A DNA stretch of 64,000 nucleotides from Enoplolaimus lenunculus. Lineage: Eukaryota; Nematoda; Enoplea; Enoplida; Thoracostomopsidae. Below the pieces are notes generated by a model that saw only the letters and a program-made list of their open reading frames with translations, was not told the DNA's origin and made no database searches. Made by a program: the position numbers and the translations under genes. Below are positions 47,711-60,800 of the stretch, piece after piece. Position 1 is the first letter of the stretch; each line of letters opens with the position of its first letter. The stretch lies in NCBI GenBank assembly GCA_030248215.1, contig JASANG010000959.1, positions 1 through 64,000 of the forward strand, in the 5' to 3' direction.

Positions 47711-49875
47711 CTCTGTGGCCCTTTTGTATAAGTACGAGACGGATGCGACACCGCCTGTTGTTAGCGATTATTTTGCACTGAAAGCTATCAGATTACAAGC
47801 AAAACTCTTCCATCGGCTCCATCTAAACTCTTCCATCGGCTCCATCTAAAAATAGTCATTTGTATTTTGCTCTGGTTTGTTCACCTCCGATTGTTCTTTG
47901 AGTGTCGTGAAACCTATGACCCATACGTCTTTGGTGTTGGACCTCCAAAAAATACAGGAAATATACCACGACCAGGAAATTTTGTCTCCGTTGTAGATAT
48001 AAGCTGTTATTTTCAGCAACAATTATTTTAATTAGCTCGCTGCATTGAAACATAATAGACCGTTCGAATGTTAAACAACGGAATGACGTTCTATACGAAT
48101 GACGCTTGTATATTTAATAATTCCGTGAGGTTAAACGTCGTGCTAAATTTCCGTTCGTGTCAATTTTTCAATCTGGTTAAAGTGATAGATTGACATATGG
48201 AGTTGAAAACCTCCCATGATCATTTTGAAATACTAGTTTAAACGCAATTGCTAACGTCAACAATGCTGTGTTGTTTTTGATTCGTTTTGACAGTCGCTTG
48301 TTACTGCACTATTATTTTATATGCACATAGTTGCAATAGGTATGTACGAATGGGTGCAACTGGACTCTCGTGGGATCGGTACGCCATTTGTAAGGTAGGT
48401 ATATACAGTAAAAAATATTGCTCAATGCTGTGAACACTGTCACCAAGTGAACGGTTTGTTCAAAAACTCCAGGTGCACACCACAACCCAATATTTAGGCG
48501 ACGCACATGTATGTAGAGACTGTTATAACATGAATGGTAAAATAAGCGTGCAGTTTGCAATTTATACGTAACGCGTTAATGACTTTTGCCGAACAACATC
48601 AACTGCAAACATTATACCGCAGCATAATTTGCGGTAAATTTTTGAAACCGACTCGAGTGTATATCAAAATTAATTACCCCCATATGGAAGTTGTTTGTTT
48701 TTAAAAGACGGGTGATTAAGTAAACAATGGCTAAGTTGTAGTAAAACTTTTGGGTTAAAATTCGAAAAGTTACACATGGATACTGGCGTGTGGATTCGGT
48801 TGGACTTGATACGTCCTATCTCGTCTTCAATTTAACAACTAATGCTTTTGTCATGGAAGTTGTTTGGAATATACTTTTTTTATCAAACCGCTCTGGTCAA
48901 CTTTGAGGTTTGTATGCTGCCAAATTAGCAGTTAATGTTATTGGGGGCCCCTAAATATACGAGACCGGTGGATCAGTTTCCTAGAAAAGTTTTGGCTCAT
49001 CCTATAGAAGTTTTACGGGCCAGATATCAAACGCTTGTTTCCAAAAGTTTTGAGATCGAGTCTCAAGTCCAATATAGGCATGAAGTTCGCTGGCCTATAA
49101 TTTGAAGGTAGTTATTGTTATATCTTTAAGTAAGTGCAGTATATTCAAATTTGGCGAAATGTTTACATTTGTCTTAGTAATAAATCCATAGCAAACGTTG
49201 CTGACTATAATGAAAATGGGCTATTTAAATGTACACTGATTCTCAACACCGCCAAGTAGACCTAATATACATCCTCAGGCTTATGTCATCGTCAGCAGTA
49301 AGCGTTGTAAGCCAAAGATGGGCTTAAAGTGTTGCTGTTGTACATCTTCCCCACATTTAATTTTAAAGCTTAGACTTAGATAAGGCTTTTCGTAAAAGTC
49401 TAAGCCTGAATGTTGGATAAAGCATACAATAGCAAATGGTGCAGTAAATCTGGAAATAAAACCATGGAAAAAGTTGCTATTTTCTGGCGTCAAATAAACT
49501 AAAATTTATTTGAACTATCAACAATTCATCGAGTAGATTTAAACACAACTGCTATAGTCTCTGCTTATAATAATATGCCCTTGTGAATATGTCATGTACA
49601 GTAAGTTGAACAGTCAATTTTATATCGATCAAGGACATCAAATTATATATATATTTCGTTTTTGATTGTGTAATGGCTGTTAATATATGTTTATGGTGTC
49701 TATTATCCTTCACGGATGGACCCAGAATTTAAAAAATTGGGGACTCAAAAGTTTTAAGCAAAATTTAACCTTGTTATTATGATCTGCAGTATATTTAATG
49801 TCACTGGTGCATGCAAGATGGCCCCCTACGCGGATCAACGAAACTTTTCTATAAACATCTAAATGGTTGTAGAGC

Positions 49876-50280
49876 AGGGTGTAACCGGATATCCGTGTCT
49901 GTTTCCGGTAAAAATCGGTGTCCGTTTCCGTTTTCGTTATAGAAATAATAGAAATTCTGTGATTTTTACGTTCAAAATTAATTATAAATCACGTACGTAT
50001 ATAACTCGCAGTTTTTCTTTACAGATATGCAACAATTGTTTGAAACGAAATAAAAATCAAGAAATCTATCCAAAGTCTTAAAAATTTCGATGCATCCGCC
50101 ATATTTTCGCAATATTTTTGAAAAACCGGTGAATATATGCACGTTTCAATTGGGTTGGCAGAAAAATTCAACATTTTTAAAACATTTATACTTCAATATT
50201 CGTTTTCCGTTTCCGTTATTTTGTTTACTATCCGTTTTTGTATTCGTTTCCGTTATTTTTACTATCCGTTTACACCCGGG
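49876..50280. mobile_element. MITE with TCCGTT-period arms (copy 2)
   Basis: Ends AGGGTGTAACCGGATATCCG and ATCCGTTTACACCC; the arms are TCCGTTTCCGTTTTCG-like 6-bp-period sequence. Confidence 0.85.
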
Positions 50281-53200
50281 TTTAAAGTAAAACAGCTCCT
50301 GTCAATAAATGACACAGGAAAATGGGCGCTCCACAATTCCGTGAGCTCGGCTGGATCCGTAACAGACAGTGATTGTTTTGATGTGTCTAACTGATATGCG
50401 CGAGTAAAGCATGGGATATGTCACTCAGACTCTGGTTTTGTCGTCCGAAACAAAGGACAGTTGGAAAGAATAATACTGTACTTACAGGTATTTCGGTTCA
50501 AAACTTATAATCGCACTTGTACACTTGCAACTACAAACTTAACTCTAAGTGCAACCCTCACGCAGAGCCTAATTATAAGCTTAAGACAGGCAAAAGTGTA
50601 AAAATTTAAAAAATACGGGGGAAATGTTTGACAGCACCTGCATGCATTAAGCTCAATTACCGAAAAAATTATTGGAAAGAAATTAACGGGTAATGTAGCC
50701 TAGGTGATAACTATTGAAAATTAATGACCCACCGATAACAAGCGCAAGTTTATCCATATGTAAAATAATAATTTACAATATATTTCGCTTACTCATATGT
50801 TTTGTTTATGTATAATTAGGCATGCTTATGTACTGGCTGTTAATTTGAACTCTTAAATTATCTGCATCTATGCATTAAAGATAAACATACAGCTTCTTGC
50901 ATTTTAGCCAAACAAAATGTGATTCAATGGGGGTTGTAAGGTTATTTATCATGAGATTGCGAATCGACTGTGATAATTTTTCAGCCTGCAAATTTTATCT
51001 AAATTTAAGAATTTTTTTGGGTTAAAGCTTAGATATTCCGACAATAGCATCCTATACTTGCAATTCATTCAGTTTAAGTTGTCGAAGAACTGTTATCGTT
51101 TAGTGTACTAAAACTCGTTTTAACTCTAAACTAGAACGGATTTCTGTATATACTTCGCAATTCAATTGGATAAGTTTAAGTTGATAAAAAAATTCCGCAA
51201 ACTAACAGTACTTTAATTGAATTAACAAGCAAACGGACCAGAAATAATTGATAAACATAAACGTCAAAAATGGTAGATAGTCAATCTGTGGAAAATTTTC
51301 ACCTTACTTTTGGGTAAAAATTTGGTATTTGAGAAAATATTTATGTACTGATTTTTGCTCCGCAATGGGCGGCGTGCCATATGGAATGACCAAGCTGCGC
51401 CGCCCTAGTCTTCATTTCCATGATTAGTAAAATACTGGCTAAAAAGTTTTGCTCTCATCCTTTACATGACATGCAGAAACTTATAATTTTGCACGCGCCG
51501 AGTCTTTTTGGTTATCCGCCCTCAGCAATCGTATTTCTCAAAAATTCAAATCTGGGTGTGAAATGATCACGGCAAATTATGAGCTCAAATATGTAAAAAT
51601 TTTCAAAATCCGACCAGTTTTAGGCAAACGCGGGTTGGGGGGATAACCGATATGACCGCACACGCGTATAAATGCACTTTTCTTACTAGTATATGTTAAT
51701 TAGACATTTCGATTGAACCAATGTAGATCAGAAATAGTAATGGGTTTTCTGTGGGTATCACAGGCTAAAAACTGCGGGATTTTTCTTCTGAAACTAAAAT
51801 CTAAGCTCCGATTTTTCCGTTTCGCAAAAATTCTGCAGGAAATTTCCATTTAAAAAAGCCAAAAATAAAAAACTGCTATTAACCAAATACTCATGGAACG
51901 TATATTAAACGTATTTTAGTGCAAAATGAAATATATAATGATCATCAACATTGAACCAATAACAAAACAAAACATATATCGTTGCCAATTTTGGTGCGGG
52001 CTGGTTAACCTTACAGAATTGTCGACAAAAAGGTTTCGACTGCATATAATCGCTGCAGTGAGGCAAAATCGCAAGAAATATACATAAATTTGCGTAACCA
52101 ATTGCAGAGCCTTTACACCGCTTTGGTGATTCTGACTGGCACAAGTGCAAGTGTTTGCGTTTCAAAAAAGGCGACTTTATCTAAAATAAACAGCTGTCAC
52201 CAAATTCAATACATCGTGTCTCTGTTTGGCATTTAAGGGCTGTGTAATTAAAGGGAATATAGAGTGGAAGATAATCGGAGATGAAAGGAACATTATTAAT
52301 TAGCTAATAATGAGCGTTTGTGTTTAGGCTGAAAGCGCCAATAATACGTCATACTTATATTATGAAATGAGTTACAGTCATATACTGGATACAGACATGG
52401 GCACCGCCAGAATGCTAGGTTGTGGTGTACACGTTGGGTCCGGTTTCCGCAGACAAAGTTTTAAATAAGTTTAATACTGTATTTAAATGTAAAATTTCGA
52501 GATATGAATTGTGATGGAAAGAAAGTTTAGCATTTAATATAATTTTTTTATCGTCTCACAGTAATGAACATATATATAAACCAATGTTTGTTTCATTATA
52601 TATACACTTATATCACAGTTGTCTACGGAGTCCATAGACCGCCCAGCTGAGCCGCCTTGCACGTACCTGTAAGCCAACCATGAAATACTGGATCTCGCTG
52701 TTACAAATTTGGGTGGCGTACAAAATTTCTTGGGTAGCTTTGAGCTTGAAAACCGTTACAGTACAGTAGTATAAGCATATTTCAACGCCTAATCCTTAGC
52801 AGTGTAAGGATATTCTTATAACGAAACCTAGGCCTAGGCCCAAGGTTACACATAAGCAAAAATTTAGTCTACAGCTTAATCTTACTACAATCAGTCCTGT
52901 TGAAAAAAGTAGTACACAAGCTTTTGAATTTTGATAGACGTAACTACTTTTTAGAGCCTCCAAAATAGAGTAAATGGCTTTAAATTCCTTTAGTGCAATC
53001 AAGTTCTGGTCAGAGTTGGAAATGGGTCCAGGTCCTGGGTCAGAGTTTTGAAATTTTTGATGGGTCACAATGGGTCACATTTTGTATACCAATGAATTGA
53101 CGAGTTGACTAAATATTACATAAAATGTTACCTGGGGTCGTGGGTCATATGGGTCATGACAGGCTGTGGGTCACATGGGTCATGGGTCCGCTGCCCATGT

Positions 53201-54892
53201 GTCACGTTTGCCTACGTACGGATCAAACATGCCGATGCTTTCCATCTCTGGTTCCCATCCCGTAGTCATTTCGTCATGATTCACCAGGTGTTTCACTAAT
53301 TTAACTTCTAAAACTGAATGGGAATATTTAAACGCAAACAGTTTAGCACAACTTTAAACTGCGGTTAACTTTCCGTTGTCCGCTAATGTTTCTATAATGA
53401 ACCGGAAACCAATAGTACTCTCCTACCGCAAATCTGTACGTATTTTATAGAAATTATGTAATTCATACGCTAATTCGTCAACCTACGTTACAAATGTCCG
53501 TGTCAGAGTTGAAAAACATATAAACCTATTACCAGTTGACGATAGGTCCTCAAAATTTCGTACCAATAAATGGAGACAGTTTAAGAATTTGGCATATTTT
53601 TGCAATTTCATTGGTCCTACTTGCGATTCAAGTTGGACGTTTGTAGCCAATCCAGTTTACTTGTTCGAATGTTCATTGTTAACTGGTGATTGGTTCTACA
53701 ACACACATTTGAGGATACGGGACTTGAAGTCAACGATGGTTGAAAATATTAGATTTACACTGTCTGGCAATTTCGGTAATGAAATTTTTCGTATAGGGGC
53801 TAATAAGTTTTCAGGAGGAATATAGAAGGGTTTTCGTTGACTTACAAGCAAGATTCAAAATATTCTTGCGGTGGGGGGCGGGCAAATTTTTTCCAGGTTG
53901 GTGAGTCTCTGCCCCTGGGCCCTCCTTGGTTACAGATCCGTCACTTTTACTAAATTGTTGGACAACATTTTTCCATGTGGTTGAGTCAAATCCCTCGGGC
54001 ACTCCTTGGCTACGGGTCCGTCACTTTTACCAAATAGTTCCGGTATTTATGTATTCATTTTTGCTTCCAAATAAAGTAAATATTTAGCTGCTATGGTATT
54101 GTACCGGATATTTTTAAGTATTGTATGTTTTCAGAATTATATTTATGCAATGAACTGGGTAGGAGGAAAACGCAATAGCATACGATATGAGAACGAGCAA
54201 AGAAAACAAAAAGTAAGTTGAATTTACAGCTTGTAAATTATTCAAAATTAAATTACTTTCAAAAAACACTCGTATGAATTAAGCCCTATTCACACGCGCA
54301 AGTTTTTGCAGGAAAAGCTTGCACGTGCAACTTGCACGCGCAAGTTTGGTCACAAAGCAGCTTTGAAGTTCATGCAGCGGCCAATTATTCGCTGAAGTTC
54401 ATACTATATAATTTAGTTCGCACCTGTTAATGCAGTTGCAAGTCGTTTAATTTTTTGCACCTGCAGTTTGGTCAATCGGAATGTTCTTTTGAAAATGCAT
54501 GCAGCTGATATCAGTCTTCTTCCTCTTATTCGGGACACTACAGTACAATATGATTGAAAATTTCATTGAACGAAGCTCGGAGTTTTACGCGAAGCGGTTT
54601 TTGTGTTTTTACTCAGGGGTTAAAGAGTTTTTGGGCACGATAAAAGCTAATTTGCATATGATTATAATTAATAAGCCTAAATTAGGACTTTTTAAATTAT
54701 TTCAGTGATAATTAGATGAAAGTAGGCGGGCGAAAATTTGCGTTTGCGTATTATAAGCTCGGAATGTTTAACTCGACTGAAAAAACTAAGTATGTTTGAG
54801 CTTCTCTCAATACATGCAAATCCACTGCGATTGAGTAATGTGTTCGCTGTTTGCAATTGTAGGCATATTTTCAACGACAACGACTAAATAAA

Positions 54893-57800
54893 ATGTTCGA
54901 AAACACGGCGTGGAAGGTCGCTGTTAATGCGCATGAATATGAACATACCGTTGGAATGGTTTGCGAAAACTTGAAGAAGCGAGGTTGGTTTTAATTACCT
55001 TTCATAAAAGTTGTTCTTTTTCATTGGTAATTTCTGGCTTTCTGAAATCTTACTTACGTATTTGTTTCACCGAAACCACGGAAAATTCAAAATTTGCATC
55101 GCAATTAGGCTAAAATGGCTTCTGATTTCTATCTTGCTTTGCTCGCCAATTTTTCTTTCGCTGCCTTTGAACAACCTACTAGCTTACACTGTATACCTGT
55201 CACTATTTATTTTCACTCGCTACGCTTACTCACAACAGCCTCTGCCTGACGTTATTTTCTCCGAAAACGGTCGAGTGAGTTTACAGAATTGTACATAGCG
55301 CCCTTAAAACCCACGGTTGGAGGGGTCCAGCCTAATTGGAGGGGTTCGGCCTAAAAGGATCAAGCGTTGGAAGACAAAATCAATTTGTAAATCGCCATTG
55401 TGACCAAAAGTGTATACGTATAGCTTTTGAATAGTTTGAATACCAAAATATACGTCTGGCTTTCAGCTGCTTCAATCAATATTTTTCAAATAACGCCCAT
55501 GCAACAGATGTTTCCGGTCAACATATCTCGCTGCAGCACAAAACAAACCCGTTCTAATGCAGGGGCCCCAAAGCAGGGTTTCAATAGAAACTACGTTTCA
55601 CATAAAGCAGCAACACGAACAGAAATTCATTTTTCACCGGAACATCAATAGAACCCGCAATAGGAATTGCAAATGTATTGTACCACAGGGTTAATTGACT
55701 ATAAATCATAGTTACGCAATTCGTCGACTGTTTTGCTTTTTCATTCACGAGTTTTTTATATGTTTCGCAAAACCATGCGTCAAATACTTTAAAATATAAG
55801 CAATGTGCAAATGAAACACAAGTTGAGAAAAAAAGCTGAGGTTCAGAAACATTTTCGAAACGTATTTGAAGTTTTCTCCGAGATTATTTTTCTTAATTTA
55901 CCACAAAGCCGTAGAAGTTATGGGTGCTATTTTTTTCAACGCTGGAACAGGCGCAGGAATTGAATTTTAGCAGGAATTCCGGCCAGAACGGGTATTTCGG
56001 TGGAACGTTTGCCCAAAGTTAAATTCAAAAGGTTCCGTACCACCTTACACACAGAGATCTCCAGCTTCATGTAAAAATAGTAAAGTTTTACGCTGGTTTA
56101 TGAATTTAAACAGTTCCTGCTCAAATTATCATTGTCATTAATAAGGTGCCTTTGATGTAATAGGAATGTGTTCGATCAACCGCGTATTTTCCTGCCGAGA
56201 AATTTTGGATCCGCCACTGGTTCAATTTTTGCATCCAAATTTAAATTTAAAAATACTTAATTTTGGTATAAATGGTCCAAGAGTTAAATCCATTTAAGCG
56301 CAGCCACTGGTTCAGTACAGAATTGACAATGTTTCAACTGACAGGCTGATTGAAACTTGTAACACGGGACAAATCGTATTAGTACTACAGATCATGTTTT
56401 CACTGCGTTGAGTTCTCAGAAATTATTTCCGTCAAAATTAGGTTCTTTTAAATAAGTAGCAATTTAAAGAATACAGTACGTATGTTAGTCTGTACTCAAT
56501 GGTTTGTTTAATTTCTATAACGGAAGTCATTCGCATAACCGTATACACTTTTGTAAACTTTGTCAAAATATGCAAAATTTTTTAAACTTTGGTATTAAGC
56601 TTAGGATTAGGCTTAGGCTTTGAGTTAAGCTTGTGAGAGCAAAATGGTACAAATGTCACCAACGTATAGTCGCAGCGTTGCCTTCGGTGACAACACATTT
56701 GGTTGTTGGTCAAAAATATGGTGTTCCATGTAGATTTGATTGGACTATGAATGAATTGACGAGTACCTATTACAGCTTCCACGACCAGGTGTAGCGAGTT
56801 TGCGGGTTTTTCACTTTTTATTAATACACGTAATTGAATATTTTAAACTTTCAGACGGAACTCTATTTGCATTACAAGTTTTAGACGCACAAGTGGATGC
56901 TAGGCCAGTTTGCGAGTTGTCGCTGGCAATTGAATGTACACAACTTCCAACGCCAATGATTGTCAATCATCGTGCAGTTAAATATAAAAAAATTTCAAAT
57001 TCTACAGCGCATGAAGGTATGGTTTCATTATGTTTTCCATTGAACCCTATTCACACGTGCAATTTTTTGGCGCAAGAACTCGCAACTGCAACGTGCACGA
57101 GTAAACTTGCATCTGGCAAGCATATATTTGTAAACAGATATTTATATTTTCAGTCTGAACCGTGGCATTAAATTACATGAATTATTTGAAAATAACTGCA
57201 ATTGGTACGCATCAAACATTTTAGTCGCAATTCTTTGACTTGAAACCGCTTTCAAATTCTTCAATTTCTGTTTACTGCTCAGTAGACACATAACTGATCC
57301 AGTCATACTCGTAGTAGACTGCAAAATACCGAAAATGATGACATTTGTATTAATTTAAGAAGGCTTAAGACTGGCCAATCAAATTGCAGACGCAATAAAT
57401 TCAAGCGAGTTGGAATTGCGTTAATTCGCGGAAATTAAATTCGGTGTAATTCCAGCGAATTATTTGCAGCTACAACAAATACTTTAAAGTTTGTGGCCAA
57501 AACTGCGCATGCAAGTTGCACTTGTAAGGTTTTGCTGTAGAAATTTACACTTGTGAATACGACGTCGACCTGTGTAACAGAATTTATCTGTTGGTTGGCT
57601 TTATGTGACAACAACGTCTGTAATTTGTGTTTCAACTGCTCTTTGCATTGTAAGACTATTGCTGTTCATGATTCTCTAGCCAAATCCTTCTGCTGATCGT
57701 TTTTCTTTTGCAATAATTACTTATTTGGTAACTCGTATTTCTTGCGAGTGTTTTATCACGGTTGAAATTAGTGTATGCAAGTTTTCCGTTGTGAAAAATA

Positions 57801-60800
57801 TTTAGTAACTTACGTTTAAACTCGGCAAATCGTTTGAAAGTCAGAGACGCTGAAAGACAAGATATTAAACTTGATTCACTTTTTCAATTTTAATTGAAAC
57901 GTAATTTTCGCCGCGAACCCTGTACTGCCGTGCCCTCGTATTTACTATGAAGGTTTGTGTTTTTTTGAGTAAACAAGTAGAGCACGGCATTAAAATGCGC
58001 CAATCAGTTAAGAGTCACTGGAAGTTACTTCGCTATGTAACCAATGGAATCCTCGCGGACATTGGCGCCAGCGGGAATGAGAAAATGGGTGCAGCTGATG
58101 CACTCCCTGGTCCCCAAAGCAATTTTTATTTGCACACCCGATCGTGAGCGTTGCCAGGACTTTATAAAGGGGTTACGTTGTATAAAAATTTCGAAGGAGA
58201 TTACTTTTGCTACAAACTGAAAGAAGTATTCAAAAACCCACGTTCAAGAAGCTTAAAGAGCAATCTGACCACGAAACCTCCCCTTAGTTTCGTCCTTGTA
58301 CGTTCAGTTCAATATTATGACGGCGCCCATGCTCAACAAGGCTTGTCATACTGAGTTTATATTGCTTAATTTAAAGACTGATCGATTTCCGGCTTACTGT
58401 CAAGTAAGATGTTGAAATACATAACTGGAACCAAGGTAACTTTTTGTTTTGTGAGTCTGCGACTTTGGAGCTTGGGTTTGTACTTCGGTCATGGTGAGTT
58501 GTTTGTATACATTAAATTGAAAATGTATTGATTGTGATTAATATTCGGATAAGCATAGGTTAACAGTAGTCGCGCAGTCAGAGTTTGATATTTGTCAATA
58601 GCTTCAAGGTAAAGCGGTTTACCGTCGTTTTGTTCTGGACCGCTTTCTGGACATAGGAGATTTTTTTAACTCGCGATTTGAGTGAATTTAATCGATTTAC
58701 AACTTATTTGAAAAAAATTAAATTTGTTTCGCAATATATGAATGCATGCCAAACAGCACTACGATTGAACATCAGTCACGTACTGTGTCTGACACAGTAT
58801 TTTAAGAGATTTCGACTTAAAAGTTGTAGGCGCGGGCGCGTAGCCAACGGGTGTGCAGTGAGATTCAGCACCCCGGAAACATTTTGGCGCCCTTAGAAAA
58901 TTTTCAACCATGTTTGTAAAAGTCATTGAAAATCTTTGTATGGTCGTTCTGAAATTTTTCTAGCTCCTTACAAGGTGAGCTGGCTACACGCTTGCGGAGG
59001 CGGGGAAAATCTAGAATTCAAAACGTTGAAATGTATATATCCCTCTTGGCCCATGTTACTTTAAGGGGCGTCAAGGTTTCTGGTGGGTCTATAAAAGAGT
59101 AGGTTTAGATTCTAGATTACATTTTTTGCTTAGGCTTAGGCTTAGGCTTAGGAACACGTTTTGCAACGCTTAGGCTTAGGCTTACGCTTTGGAACACGCA
59201 TAATTTACTGTTACGTCCCTTAAAGTAACATTGGCCTCCATCTTGATAGTAGTTTAGGCACTTATAACTTTTCTAAAGCTTTGTAATGGCTTTACTATAG
59301 ATTCTATTATCGTGTTGCTGTTGTATTGTCACCGATAGTAAAGTGGTCAAAACTTCAACGCATACTTTTTCTTTTAAATTTGTGTAGTCGTTAAAAATTG
59401 TGACCCGCCTTGGTTAATGTTCGGTCTCTTGTTTGGTATATGGAGCTAAGGTTTAAGAAGACGCATTCGTGATTTGTGTTTTTCATTTTATAAACTGCAG
59501 ATAATTTGTTTATATTTTTGTTTTCAGTATATATTTTATTGTCGTTAGGTTTTTGAACAATATAATTTCGCCTGGCACTGTGAACATTAAAATCACCTGC
59601 CGTTGTGGTGAATTTAATTAGGCATACGATGGGATTGTATTGCTAGGTATTCATATTGTCAATCAATGACCTCCATGCCTGCTGCTTGGCGTCTGACTAC
59701 ATGGATATATACAACTGTTATAAGCGTTAAGCTTGGCTTGGGTGTCATGCATTGTTTTGTAATAAACGGGCAATCCTACTTTTAGGGGCGTATCAGTAGT
59801 CTGAACCTATAGCTGAGTCTAAGCCTCGGCGTAGGAATACGCGTAAAACATTGCAGATTCGCCGAAACCGGGACAACCTTAAAAGTAGAATGAATTTATT
59901 AAACCGTATCTTACATTTATTGCAATTGTTTCTGTTCTACCTACGTAGCTTAATGCTATTTATATACATTAAACTTGGCGTAATTGAGCACAATTTGATA
60001 GGACAAACTTTTTAAAGGTATCGTCAGTCTGATAATCGGATCCCGAATCGTATTCACGCAAACTAAAATGTAGTTTTGATACAATGCTAAACATGCGCAT
60101 GGTTTATTGCACGCTTCCCACGCCGGGTTTTCTTGTTTATTCTACCTCTCAACCTCGTATCCTCCGAGAAAAACCATTGATTCGCCACTACTAAACAACC
60201 CGGAGTTTGGTTTGGTGTGAGGGCCCGGGCAAACAGGCATGGTTCTTTCTGTATAACAATTGTATACAAGTCAGTGTTTTCTACGAAACAAGCTTGTGAT
60301 GTATTGCAACGAATTTGATTTTTAGTTTAAACTGAAATTTAGGTAAGAGTTGTAGCTGACAGTTTCAACAATCTGAAAGACAATCGAGACGGAAATTTTT
60401 CTAAATTTAGCTCTGCAAATCGTACTTTTGACTAGTGAATGACACTTGGTTTGATTTCAGTCCAAATCTTGTCGTTGTAATTTGTAGTCCTTCGATAAAC
60501 ACAACAGAAATGATCAATTAAACTATAAATGATGACGTGTCTATAGAAGGGGGGTGAAACAAAGCGATATGTTCCTCTTCGAAACGTGCCTAAAGATTAC
60601 AAAAAGGCAAATTTAGAAGCTTTAGAATAATCTGTGTAATTCTAGATTGTAAAAAGTTAGAATATAAATCTACCCTTCCGAAATGAAATCGTGGTTACGC
60701 TTTTGTAAATGATAAGGCTCAGTGTACAGGGTAGAAACTCGTTTATGCTCCGAAACTTGACGGTCAGGATAAGTTTTTATGCTCCGAAACTTGACGGTCA

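Larger units (their letters stand above)
46850..54880. other. Intergenic block with several MITEs, no gene supported
   Basis: Contents: inverted-repeat element 47310-47710; a 24-bp direct duplication at 47800-47848; TCCGTT-armed MITE 49876-50280; TTAGGC-family fragments (about 49365-49410, 50560, 52770-52860); GGGTCACATGGGTCA-type subrepeats (53015-53195); copies of the TAGCACCTATCACCAGTT family (53500-53720) and GTAGCCAGCTCACC family (53795-54045). 50900-52760 is AT-rich with nothing recognisable. Confidence 0.55.

Noticed and set aside
58151-58354. 67-residue frame in the large intron of the unknown gene
   Set aside because: No suitable acceptor and donor in phase; composition looks like random intron sequence.
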